Shown here piece by piece: positions 17,215-26,318 of a DNA stretch of 51,344 nucleotides. The stretch spans positions 1-51,344 of IMG/VR virus record IMGVR_UViG_3300047471_000717. One strand, written 5' to 3'. Source of the stretch: a virus. The notes under the pieces are model-generated. The model saw nothing but the letters and a program-made list of their open reading frames with translations. It made no database searches and was not told the origin of the DNA. How positions within the stretch are numbered: position 1 is the stretch's first letter; each line of letters opens with the position of its first letter. The position numbers and the translations under genes are program-made.

Positions 17215-18967
17215 TGGGGTTCAGCCTTTTGTAGATCTGATAGATCTCTTGCTCTTGAGGGGGTCTGCCATCATATCTGGCTTTGAAGTTCTTTATAATC
17301 TCCTGACGAGTATCATCTGGGATTTTAAATGCAGGTTCATCTGAGCCAAACCCAAAGCCATGCCAACCAAACATTCCTGGTCGCTCAATCTGTCTCAAAA
17401 GCCTCGCTGCAATCTTACCCTGTTCATCAGAATTCGGATACTTCCCATTGTTCGCAGCCGCTGCACTCTCCAGTTCTGCTTTGTACGCGCCCATGAATTG
17501 ATTGTATTGTTCGGTCTTGGCCTTGTCAGTTCGAGATGGAAAGATCTCAGCTCCGCCTAGTTGTTCCACAACCAATGGATTCGTTCGGGCCTTGTTGAAC
17601 TGGCTGTTCGCCTCAATCTGACCCTTGTAGCTACGCTGCGCCGTGAATACCTGATTCTGTTGCTGAAACGTCAGATCTTTTTCCTTCGGAACCACCATCA
17701 AGAATCCCTCAGGATCGGTCTCTTTCATGCCCATTATTCGATTGAAAGTATCGACCCGTGCCTGAGTCAGTGGAACATCATCCTTGGTGTTCTTCTGAAT
17801 CAATGATCGAAGCTGTGGAATGGCCGCTGGGTTATCCTTTGAGACCTGTTGCCAAACCTCCTCAAGTGCGGGGTTCGAATGGATGGCATCCTCAGATGTA
17901 ATCTTCGGACTCTGCGTCGAACCATTAATCACCTCACGAAGTGTATTCAAATTTCCCCGTTCGAATTCTCTTTGACCTTTCTTGACCATATTATATTCGC
18001 TAGAGATCTTATTCTCCAACTGAAGTTCGAACCCTGGATTGTTCTTGTATTGATCCTGAGCGGCGATCCGCTTCGCAGTCAATTGTGCTTTCAAAAGCCA
18101 ATCATTCCCCGCATCTGGCGTCAGCGGCTCAATGTCCTTGACCCTACCATTCACAATATCATTAGCAATCTTCTTGGTCCCCACATTTGTATCTGCCGTC
18201 TGTAGAGTCTTTTCAATTCCATATTGAGTCTTTTGATTGATATCATCCCGGTGGCGTTCATAGAAGGCACGGGCTTCATCAGGGTCAGAGATAGCCAAGG
18301 ATTGAATCTTGCGTGCATAGATGTCACTGCTGACTTCTAGGGCCTTTTCATCAGCAGTTGCTTCTGATCCACCATGGGTTGAGAGAATATTCGTCCGAGC
18401 CACACTCTGAGCATGCCTAACTGATTCCTCAACCTGAGCCTCGGAACTTGAGTTCGGTGCGCCGTTTACGGCATTTTGAACAACAGATGCTGCAGTGGTA
18501 TTTTCATATGATCGCAATTGCCCAGCCGAATACCGACCGGCTTCGCCAACCATATAGCCGAACTGGCGTTTGGAATTGTTATCGAAGATTCGCTTAACTT
18601 CGGTGTTGGTGGCTTGGCCAAGGTACTTTTGTCTCAATGCCTCTTGATCAGATAGAAACTTGGGCATTGCATCGTGGGCTTGGCGACCCTCAAGCTGTTG
18701 AAAATCAGTCAATAGTTTGGTTTTGTCAATGTCCCATTTGACAAAGAGATCATTGCCATCAGCCTCATTCAATCGGTCTTGGAGGACGTTGGCATGTTTG
18801 GCCAACACATCACCCAGTTGTTCGACTTGGCGTCCCAGACCTTGTTCGGCCTGGCCAACGGTCGAACCGAATGCCTCAGGCGTCGCACCAGCCCCAGTCT
18901 GGTATGGCAGGCCCGACGCTGGAGTCTGCGTGACCGAAGGAACACCCGAATAAGGAACCGTTGCCAT
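17204..18967 (-). CDS. Internal virion protein, gp15-like
   Basis: A 587-residue protein starting MATVPYSGVPSVTQTP. After a short Pro- and Gly-rich start it is almost wholly helical and charged, with long coiled-coil-like stretches (LGDVLAKHANVLQDRLNEADG; DFQQLEGRQAHDAMPKFLSDQEALRQKYL). Size, helix content and position between a gp14-like and a gp16-like gene fit the middle component of a T7-type ejection complex. It overlaps the large protein's start by 11 bases. Confidence 0.72.
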   Translation of the reverse strand: MATVPYSGVPSVTQTPASGLPYQTGAGATPEAFGSTVGQAEQGLGRQVEQLGDVLAKHANVLQDRLNEADGNDLFVKWDIDKTKLLTDFQQLEGRQAHDAMPKFLSDQEALRQKYLGQATNTEVKRIFDNNSKRQFGYMVGEAGRYSAGQLRSYENTTAASVVQNAVNGAPNSSSEAQVEESVRHAQSVARTNILSTHGGSEATADEKALEVSSDIYARKIQSLAISDPDEARAFYERHRDDINQKTQYGIEKTLQTADTNVGTKKIANDIVNGRVKDIEPLTPDAGNDWLLKAQLTAKRIAAQDQYKNNPGFELQLENKISSEYNMVKKGQREFERGNLNTLREVINGSTQSPKITSEDAIHSNPALEEVWQQVSKDNPAAIPQLRSLIQKNTKDDVPLTQARVDTFNRIMGMKETDPEGFLMVVPKEKDLTFQQQNQVFTAQRSYKGQIEANSQFNKARTNPLVVEQLGGAEIFPSRTDKAKTEQYNQFMGAYKAELESAAAANNGKYPNSDEQGKIAARLLRQIERPGMFGWHGFGFGSDEPAFKIPDDTRQEIIKNFKARYDGRPPQEQEIYQIYKRLNPSGQ

Positions 18968-19513
18968 CTAGAACCCCGCAACGCCTTTTTGCTGATACCC
19001 AAGCCATTTGTCACTGAACGACGAGGCCCCGCCAAGGATCGATGAGGCAACTCCAATACTACCCGCTGTCTGGGCTGCACTAGCCTTCATTGTATCCAAC
19101 TGACTCTCAGCAGTGAACTGTTGGCCCTGTGCAAGGTAGCCGCCCGATTGCTTCATGGCATTATTCATGATTGTGAGTGTATCAAGTCTGCCAATCTCAG
19201 CGGCAGATTGTTGGACATCAAGGTTCGAGCCAGTGTTGACATCAAGCCCCGATGCCGCCTGAGCGGCCTTGATTTGTCCAAGATTCTGGCCAGTCTTGAT
19301 GTCCTGGATCTGAGCCTGCTGCCTGCCTGAGGCCAATGCAAACTGCGCATTCTGCGAGGCAATCTTCTGGTTATTAGCAGCGACCTGTGCTTGGTATGTT
19401 GCTGCCTGTGCATTGGCCTGGGCCGTCTTGGACTGCCCATACGCTGACACACCAGCCCCAGCAACCGAAGCTGCCAATGACCCTACTGCCAATAACGTGA
19501 CTGGATCAGCCAT
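18968..19513 (-). CDS. Internal virion protein, gp14-like
   Basis: A 181-residue protein with a hydrophobic Ala- and Gly-rich N-terminus (VTLLAVGSLAASVAGAGVSAYG). A long Gln- and Ala-rich helix of about 100 residues and a Gly-rich C-terminus follow. This is the usual form of the smallest core protein in podovirus ejection complexes, which T7-like phages insert into the outer membrane. It shares the last base of its frame with the next gene (19513). Confidence 0.75.
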   Translation of the reverse strand: MADPVTLLAVGSLAASVAGAGVSAYGQSKTAQANAQAATYQAQVAANNQKIASQNAQFALASGRQQAQIQDIKTGQNLGQIKAAQAASGLDVNTGSNLDVQQSAAEIGRLDTLTIMNNAMKQSGGYLAQGQQFTAESQLDTMKASAAQTAGSIGVASSILGGASSFSDKWLGYQQKGVAGF

Positions 19514-19953
19514 CAGCTTTGCCTCAGTTCGAACGGGCGCCGAAAGGTACCATCATTCATATCAGGATAGACTTTGAAACCCAACCACCTCAGCCACCGA
19601 ATCGATCGGCTAAACCTGGCATCAACATGCCCCTGAATCACATTAAAATGCTGCTTCAATCCCTGCAAATAGATCTGGGATCGCCGAGCAAATACAAACT
19701 GATGCTTCTCAATGAGCGGCGTTGTTATCAACCACATATATGCCGTATCACTTAACATTGTCTGTTGATAAATCCCCCACATACACGCAGGCTCACCATC
19801 AATCATGGCAGTGAATGTATAGCTGGCATCCTTGACCGCGCCCCTGATGATCTTTTCTTTGTCCAACCCAACCCGTTCGATGCCCTCTTCGAGCCTCATT
19901 CGCAGGGCGATCTGTTTCACATGGCTCGCCTCTACTGCACAAACCTGGATCAT
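19513..19953 (-). CDS. Gp13-like / GNAT-fold virion-associated protein
   Basis: A 146-residue protein. The pattern (EPACMWGIYQQTMLSDTAYMWLITTPLI ... RSIRWLRWLGFKVYP) resembles a GNAT acetyltransferase fold and the DUF2833/T7 gp13-like family found beside podovirus internal virion genes. T7 gp13 is needed for virion assembly; real acetyltransferase activity has not been shown for most relatives. It overlaps the nozzle gene by four bases. Assignment rests on position and fold-like pattern. Confidence 0.65.
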   Translation of the reverse strand: MIQVCAVEASHVKQIALRMRLEEGIERVGLDKEKIIRGAVKDASYTFTAMIDGEPACMWGIYQQTMLSDTAYMWLITTPLIEKHQFVFARRSQIYLQGLKQHFNVIQGHVDARFSRSIRWLRWLGFKVYPDMNDGTFRRPFELRQS

Positions 19954-22535
19954 TTGCTATCACCAATGATGATCTCAGGAATGACACCCAGAACTGTGGC
20001 AGGCAATGGATAGTTCTGTTGAATGCAGACCTGACCATAAACATTCCAACTGGGATCCATTACAATGCGTTGATCACCGGTCTCAAGTTCAATGGGCTGG
20101 CCCATCAGCTGTGTATCACGTTGTTTGTGCTCGACCATGTTGTTGAATGTTGAGCCGAAGGCGAGACCCCGTGTGTCAGCCACTCTCGTTGTCAATGCCG
20201 CGATTCGTTTGCGTTTTCCTTGAATTGTGGGTTCTCCGACATCCAAATACAATGTCTGTAATTGGGGCATGAACGGCAACCCGACAGTCACTTTGGAACA
20301 GGGATGATCAAGTGTGATCTGGCCATTTCGCACGGTTTGGTTTGGGAACACATTTCCATCACCAAGGATTGCTACATTGGCCCCTTCGAGGTGTTGCAAA
20401 TTGCCAAATATTGTATCCTCTGCCGTCAGTGACCAAGTGCCAGCATCAGCAAACGGAACAATATATGTGGTCCCGTTCCAGATCAGATTGGTTATGTTTC
20501 GGGTGAGAGTTACAAATATTGTTCCAGATCCACTGACAGAGGTGACCACGCCGATGCCTCCGCCCATTCGAATAACCTTACCAACATCCCCAGGTCCAAA
20601 AACCGGACTCACAGCTGCAAAAGCCACATTGCCAGTAAACCCACTAGCATAGAGAATCGAATTGGGATAGGTCAGGGTATTGGTTAGACCACAGTCAACC
20701 GAGAACGCGTCCTCAACACCATATGGAAATTCCCGTGTATGCATTCTCTCAATATACTGTAGATATGATCTATTCCCAATCAATCGTGAGACCACCGTAT
20801 AAATCACATTCTCCCGATCTTCTCGAACCGTTGCAACAGATTTGTACAGACCAAATGTATCATGCTGGGCCCAACCCTGAATCTCTTGTTCCTTTAGGTA
20901 GGTCAATGATAATAGCTTGCCATCACTTCGAACCGCCCATACTACTTTGAATGGCTCCTCCGCAAACGCCCACTCTTTAATAGTATAACCAATAAACAAA
21001 TGATTAGATAACAAAGAGATGTCCACACCAGTATAGATATTAGTGTAGAAGTTGTATGAAAGATCTCTAACTGTAGAGTTAAAAACATAAAGTATATCAT
21101 AATTAATCGCCAACGGAGGGACGTCCGAGCAGCCGTTGTAGGCTTGGGGAGTGGCTGTGATGGTGGTGGGGGTGACGGCCGCGTTCGGAGATCCACCAGA
21201 TACCTGCCAGGCTCCGCCAGACGTGAGCATGATGAGACCGCCGGGCATTCCAATCATGTATTTGATCGCATTGACTTGGGCCGATACGAGTGTACCTGTG
21301 ATTGCATCACTGGCTTTGACTGGGTTCGATACGTCAAAGTTTGAGAATGAACCCGGCTGGCTCATCCAAAATGTTTCAGGATTAGCTGTTGACGCTGCAA
21401 AGACCCTACGCTGTGAAAAGAACCCAACCGAACCTGGATTGTTTCCTCCCGCAAATGGATCCGTGTGCGCTGGTGGGCCCCGAGTAAAATCAGGCAGGAT
21501 ATTAGAATCAACACTATCAGTAGTCGTACTATCACCCATGAATCCAAAATTAACCCCGATCGGGATCGTGCCAGCCGTGACTGGTGAGGCTTCGTAGACA
21601 TTGTAGTATCTGGCTCCAGTTACTGGGTTCCAGGCCAAAGCAATGCTGCCAGCAGCCGATGAAATGTCAGTTGTACTGGTTGCATCAGCCCTGTTCGAGG
21701 CCACACTCTCCTGGCCAGTGGCACTCACGGCTGTTACTTCATATGCATATGCGGCCGTGCCAGACCCAGCAGTCGGAGTGGCACTGAGTCCTGTTGGCGC
21801 AGCAATATCAGCACCAACTGCAATAGTGGTGAATGTCCAATTATCTGATGCCAATCGTCTCAATTCATAGATTGGATACCCTGGATGTGTAATGGTCATA
21901 ATATCTGCCGTCTGGGCAAACTTCAACATTGCCAGATCATTGGCCGCGTACGGCGATACTGCCGTAAACACACGTCCGACTGTTCCGCCAGACACATAGG
22001 CATTGTATGTGGTTGTGTTGATTGAGTTGCCGCCATAGAGATCGATCATTGTAAATGTACTGGCGCCAGTGGGTTGGACCAGAACCGTCATCTGATTGAG
22101 TTCGGTCATCCCGATAATGTTATTGATAAAAATCGTATCCCCGTTCGAAAACCCGTGCGGGGTGGCAGTAGTTATAGTTCCTGGGTTCAACTGCGTAATT
22201 GCGCTGATGCCAATGGCTGTTTCCAGGACTGGCGCACCATTGGTGATGGCACGCATGTAGAAATCACCAAACTCCAAGATGTAGGTTTGGATGGTAGAGA
22301 ATTGAAACGGGATCAATCGGACTGGCAGGGCTGGATCATTAGTGCCATATTGGGATTGTTTAGCGAGGCAAACAAATTCTGTGCCAGATCGAGTTGATGC
22401 GCCACCTCTATAATCAACAAAGAAGTTCCTGCACTTGGCCAGTCCTACATGATACTTCGCATAGTCCACCCGTGCATACAGCGAACTGGAGAGTTCGCCC
22501 GCACTGAATGACGGTTGGATGATGGCATTTGACAC
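19950..22535 (-). CDS. Tail nozzle (tubular protein B-like)
   Basis: I chose a GTG at 22535, giving about 861 residues beginning with (M)SNAIIQPSFSAGELSSSLYA, the form in which related nozzle proteins start. A GTG at 22607 would add 24 residues that overlap the upstream fibre gene and do not match. VDYAKYHVGLAKCRNFFVDYRGGASTRSGTEFV is characteristic of the family. The protein contains an Ig-like segment (GLSATPTAGSGTAAYAYEV). It should form the distal tail tube. The start codon overlaps the TAG of a short leader (see 22547-22570). Confidence 0.82.
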   Translation of the reverse strand: MSNAIIQPSFSAGELSSSLYARVDYAKYHVGLAKCRNFFVDYRGGASTRSGTEFVCLAKQSQYGTNDPALPVRLIPFQFSTIQTYILEFGDFYMRAITNGAPVLETAIGISAITQLNPGTITTATPHGFSNGDTIFINNIIGMTELNQMTVLVQPTGASTFTMIDLYGGNSINTTTYNAYVSGGTVGRVFTAVSPYAANDLAMLKFAQTADIMTITHPGYPIYELRRLASDNWTFTTIAVGADIAAPTGLSATPTAGSGTAAYAYEVTAVSATGQESVASNRADATSTTDISSAAGSIALAWNPVTGARYYNVYEASPVTAGTIPIGVNFGFMGDSTTTDSVDSNILPDFTRGPPAHTDPFAGGNNPGSVGFFSQRRVFAASTANPETFWMSQPGSFSNFDVSNPVKASDAITGTLVSAQVNAIKYMIGMPGGLIMLTSGGAWQVSGGSPNAAVTPTTITATPQAYNGCSDVPPLAINYDILYVFNSTVRDLSYNFYTNIYTGVDISLLSNHLFIGYTIKEWAFAEEPFKVVWAVRSDGKLLSLTYLKEQEIQGWAQHDTFGLYKSVATVREDRENVIYTVVSRLIGNRSYLQYIERMHTREFPYGVEDAFSVDCGLTNTLTYPNSILYASGFTGNVAFAAVSPVFGPGDVGKVIRMGGGIGVVTSVSGSGTIFVTLTRNITNLIWNGTTYIVPFADAGTWSLTAEDTIFGNLQHLEGANVAILGDGNVFPNQTVRNGQITLDHPCSKVTVGLPFMPQLQTLYLDVGEPTIQGKRKRIAALTTRVADTRGLAFGSTFNNMVEHKQRDTQLMGQPIELETGDQRIVMDPSWNVYGQVCIQQNYPLPATVLGVIPEIIIGDSK

Positions 22536-22546
22536 TAGAGAATTCC

Positions 22547-22570
22547 AATCGATGTATCTGAGACTGTCAT
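22547..22570 (-). repeat. Truncated copy of the adaptor gene's first codons
   Basis: These 24 bases match 26288-26311, the start of the adaptor gene, at 23 of 24 positions. They encode MTVSDTSI, then run on as GIL and stop (TAG at 22536-22538). The ATG overlaps the fibre stop codon as ATGA, and the TAG overlaps the nozzle GTG as TAGTG. It is probably a remnant of a fibre-plus-adaptor duplication that now serves as an 11-codon coupling leader. Confidence 0.75.
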
Positions 22571-25533
22571 GTTTTCGATCCAGCTTCAAGATCTGCAACG
22601 CGCCCACGTAGTGTTTTCAATTCTTGTAACAACAACGGAACATATTTTGAATAATCAACTCCCCACCAATCAGTTTTCTCATCATGTGTAACTGCCAGTG
22701 GATAGACCTCGTTGGCCTGTTGCGCCATCACACCATGAGCGCGCTCGCCGGTCGATTTCCAAGCAAAATCATAAACTTCGGTACTATCAATAATACTACC
22801 GGCATCGAAAGACTTGAGATCTTTCTTTAGATCAGCACTAGAGGTTGTATTATAAGCAGTAGCCGATGAATCATGTGAGATACTACCAACTGTGATAGCA
22901 GAAGCATTGAAAAAGAATACTGAATTGGCTATATCTGTCGTTGGGCGTAGAGTTATTCCACAGCCCAGAGCCGTATCATATCCAATATTCAGGACGGTCC
23001 CAAATGGTCCTAATGCGCCAGTGCCAGCGGCAATGGTTTTAGAAGCCGTCAAGATGCCAGTTATAATGGTATTACTAGATGTAACTGTTACCTGAGGCGT
23101 GCTGTTGACAATAATCTTGTGCGGTAAATCTTGCGCGTTTCCAGCATAACTACCACCGCTGTTAACACCATAAACATGCGAACAAGTGAACGTGTTGCCG
23201 TTGAAGGCATCAATGCCCCAAGTCCATCCCGCAGCCTCCTGTTGCTGCATGTAGAAACTCGGCGTGATTACAGGTGCGGCGATTGAACTTTGATACAAAT
23301 TTCCAAGCAGATTAAAACGAACCGGGGAACCTGAGAATATCCCTTCTTTGATATAAGGCTCGGCCGCGCTTTCAACGAAGCCAAGATCTCCTCGGAAACT
23401 GCATCCATGCACATCAATGATGCCTACTGATGTGCCCGTGCTATCAACCAGAATGTTGTTAGTGACATGTTCTAGAGTGCCACCAAGACGCACGAAGTCG
23501 GCTTGAATATTATAGGTATTGGAGTAATCGCCGTGCTTGATCCAAATATCAGCTTGCCCCGCACCACCCTCGAAGTGCATTCCTTGTACTGTAAGCCCAC
23601 CACTATTAAGACCCAAATTCTCAACCCTAATACCCCACCGTTCCGCATCGGAGGTCCAAGATCCTGGATAACCTGCGCCTTCTATCGAGCCACCATAGAA
23701 TGAAATCGGGCCTCCCCATTTGGCATAAAAAGCATGTTGTCTAATGCCACCCCAATGACAATCAAAGAAACAAACCTCATTAGTCGGGCTGACGATCCAA
23801 GAACCTAATGTGACTATAGAGCAATCAATTCCATAATTGAGAAAATTAAATCTGCAATGAATTGCTGTCATGCCAACAAGATCATTAGTTTTCATACCAT
23901 AATAGAATTGAACGATTTCTATATCTTCCATCTCAAACATAAACATAACGTTGATTGAAATGCCTATAATGTCAACAAAACCCTGATTAGCGCCAATTAA
24001 TGTAAAACCAGAAATACGGTTTGCGGATCCAGCTCCCGAAAGATAATCGGTTAAATTACCCTTAAACTGAATAGCCGTGCTGGGATCGGAGCGCGTAAAC
24101 CGCAACATTGTGTTTGCACTACCCGCACCAATAATTCCAATGCGATCGGCGGTATTAGGAAGAGGGGGATGGGCACTATCATCGATCACGATTGTCTGAT
24201 CGAATTGATAAGTTCCAGGCGGAAAAACGACATTGCCGCCGCCGTTTGCATTCAGGAATGCAACACAATCAAGGATAGCCGAAGAGTCGTTATGACTGTC
24301 ATCACCCTTGGCACCAAACATTCGCACGTTTGGATTGACTACTGCTAACTGCCACCATGCACCATCAGCCGATTGAAATCCACCCGAAGTTGTTCCACCT
24401 ACCTTTTTATAAAAGGCCGCGCCCAGATCACCAATAGTAGAAAACCCGCCTGTTTGGATATATTGAGTAGAACTGACAATAGTAGCGGTTGCAGCTGCAG
24501 TTCTGGTAGCAAAACTAATTACACTAGTAACTGGTGTCCATGCTGCACTCTGTCGTGCATATTGTACACCATCATTTGGCGCATCTCTCAGGATTGCATT
24601 CGAGCCGGAGGTTGTGGCAACGATGGAAGCAGTTCCAGTTGTATAGACTGGAACACCAGTTGAAAGATGGAAATCCTGACCTGTTCCGCCCTTTGCAGAG
24701 CTAATTGGGGCATTTAGTTTGGCTTCAGTTATTGCACCATCATCAATAGTGAAGGTGTTTCCATGCAAAGATACTGGCGCAGTAGCTGTGTATGCAGCAC
24801 TAGTTGAATATAGTGTCCAAGGAAGTGGGGTAGTGTCAAGGATTCCGCCCGCAGTCGCAATGGCAACCCAACCAGTAGCGGGGTTTACAGACCCGCCAAC
24901 GGCGAATGTGAATGCGCCAATGGCTTCAGACCAATTGTCAAGGTCTGGCGCACGGGTCAGCGGAGCACCAGCACTCGCAAAGATATAGATTCCATTGTGT
25001 TCTGATAGCGTCTGATCCTTCAAAAGCCATCGATCATTGGCAACACCAGCCACACCATTCAATGAGGCGGGGGCACTCGCAATATTGACATTGCCAGTCG
25101 AAGCAGCAGTCACCGATACCTTTATGGCTAATCCAGCGGCCAGCGAATCAACATATTGCTTTGGTGCAGCTTGAAGACTGGTTGCAGGGATGGCCACAGA
25201 TAGAATCAAAGGTCCGGTCATTGACCCGCCCGCGATTGGCACGGCCCCAAGATTACTGAGTGCAACTGGCGCAGTCCCAGATCCAGTACCGCCCTTTGCA
25301 ACTGGCAATATTCCGCTAATCGATGCCTGAGTTATCTCAGTCCAATCGCCATTCTGCCTACCATATTGTAGGTTATCGGTGGGTGCATCTGGAATACCCT
25401 CATCAGCAGCGGATTGAAACATGAAGCTCTTTTGATAAACCCGCGTTCCGCCAACATTTTGAACGGGCGCGGGGATGGCCCGGTTCATATCCTGGCCGAA
25501 ACGATTAATTGGCCAATTGGAGTCGGCTACCAT
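22567..25533 (-). CDS. Tail spike with pectate-lyase fold and S74 endosialidase-type chaperone
   Basis: I chose the ATG at 25533, giving 988 residues beginning MVADSNWPINRFGQD, which matches the start of the spike at 26319. The N-terminal part has the GGTG-type linker repeats and AGLAIKVSVTAAS found in fibre shafts. A right-handed beta-helix begins near RMFGAKGDDSHNDSSAI with VVFPPGTYQFD. The last 100 residues (SSADLKKDLKSFD ... STEVYDFAWKSTG ... AHGVMAQQANEVYPLAV ... GVDYSKYVPLLLQELKTL) are an intramolecular chaperone domain that is normally cleaved after trimer folding. It lies between the adaptor and nozzle genes. Confidence 0.85.
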   Translation of the reverse strand: MVADSNWPINRFGQDMNRAIPAPVQNVGGTRVYQKSFMFQSAADEGIPDAPTDNLQYGRQNGDWTEITQASISGILPVAKGGTGSGTAPVALSNLGAVPIAGGSMTGPLILSVAIPATSLQAAPKQYVDSLAAGLAIKVSVTAASTGNVNIASAPASLNGVAGVANDRWLLKDQTLSEHNGIYIFASAGAPLTRAPDLDNWSEAIGAFTFAVGGSVNPATGWVAIATAGGILDTTPLPWTLYSTSAAYTATAPVSLHGNTFTIDDGAITEAKLNAPISSAKGGTGQDFHLSTGVPVYTTGTASIVATTSGSNAILRDAPNDGVQYARQSAAWTPVTSVISFATRTAAATATIVSSTQYIQTGGFSTIGDLGAAFYKKVGGTTSGGFQSADGAWWQLAVVNPNVRMFGAKGDDSHNDSSAILDCVAFLNANGGGNVVFPPGTYQFDQTIVIDDSAHPPLPNTADRIGIIGAGSANTMLRFTRSDPSTAIQFKGNLTDYLSGAGSANRISGFTLIGANQGFVDIIGISINVMFMFEMEDIEIVQFYYGMKTNDLVGMTAIHCRFNFLNYGIDCSIVTLGSWIVSPTNEVCFFDCHWGGIRQHAFYAKWGGPISFYGGSIEGAGYPGSWTSDAERWGIRVENLGLNSGGLTVQGMHFEGGAGQADIWIKHGDYSNTYNIQADFVRLGGTLEHVTNNILVDSTGTSVGIIDVHGCSFRGDLGFVESAAEPYIKEGIFSGSPVRFNLLGNLYQSSIAAPVITPSFYMQQQEAAGWTWGIDAFNGNTFTCSHVYGVNSGGSYAGNAQDLPHKIIVNSTPQVTVTSSNTIITGILTASKTIAAGTGALGPFGTVLNIGYDTALGCGITLRPTTDIANSVFFFNASAITVGSISHDSSATAYNTTSSADLKKDLKSFDAGSIIDSTEVYDFAWKSTGERAHGVMAQQANEVYPLAVTHDEKTDWWGVDYSKYVPLLLQELKTLRGRVADLEAGSKT

Positions 25534-25534
25534 T

Positions 25535-26311
25535 TTATATAGTCCCATAGAGATTACTGAACGGGGCAATCCACGAACTAGGCATGGCCAATCCAACACC
25601 CTCTCGGAAGTTGATCCAATCAGCTTGGTATTCGATGACGGTCAAGCCCTCATTGCCATCTGTGGCCCTGGCCTGCAAGATGTATTGGTTAGCTAATTGA
25701 AAATTGATATTGGCCAGACCCCGATCACCAGTCAATGCAATGGTCAGTTTAGCAGCTAATGCACATACGAAGGCCTCAACAAACTGGGCACTAAACAAGG
25801 CTGGGTTGACGATCTCGGCCGTATACACACCAATGGCCTGATATTGGTTGGTGACCAGGACATTGATCTGGTTCCCATCTGAATCCATATCCATCTGAGC
25901 TTCCCACCTCACGGCCGGGCCCTGGACATAGGGATACATGGTTACAACATTTGAAAAGATCGGAACCCCGATCACGCCAGTTGAGATCTGGGGCACAATC
26001 TTTCGAAACTGAATACAGTCGGTTGGATATGCGTACTCGTAGAGCCATGGCGGCGGAGGGTATGCTGGCGTCCAAATAGTTGCTCCAGTTGGATTGGTCG
26101 GAGTTCCTGGTGCTGACTTCAGCAACGCCAATTGAATCGTCTTCGTTGTAAAATTCCAAAACGCCATCCCCTCGACTTCATCCCGAGTGGCAGTATAGAT
26201 CAAATTACACTGCTTGGCCTCGTTCGATTGCTCTGTGAGACTGGCAATGGTCGACCGCGTGCCTACCTTGGCTAGGGCCCGGTTGCAAATCGATGTATCT
26301 GAGACAGTCAT
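25535..26311 (-). CDS. Tail adaptor (tubular protein A / gp11-like)
   Basis: A 258-residue protein starting MTVSDTSICNRALAKVGTRS. This start, followed by SNEAKQCNLIYTATRDEVEGMAFWNF, is typical of podovirus head-to-tail adaptor proteins that sit under the portal. A helical bundle continues to the C-terminus (AKLTIALTGDRGLANINFQLANQYILQARATDGNEG). The spike gene begins one base after its stop. Its first codons recur as a remnant before the nozzle gene. Confidence 0.82.
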   Translation of the reverse strand: MTVSDTSICNRALAKVGTRSTIASLTEQSNEAKQCNLIYTATRDEVEGMAFWNFTTKTIQLALLKSAPGTPTNPTGATIWTPAYPPPPWLYEYAYPTDCIQFRKIVPQISTGVIGVPIFSNVVTMYPYVQGPAVRWEAQMDMDSDGNQINVLVTNQYQAIGVYTAEIVNPALFSAQFVEAFVCALAAKLTIALTGDRGLANINFQLANQYILQARATDGNEGLTVIEYQADWINFREGVGLAMPSSWIAPFSNLYGTI

Positions 26312-26318
26312 TTGATCC

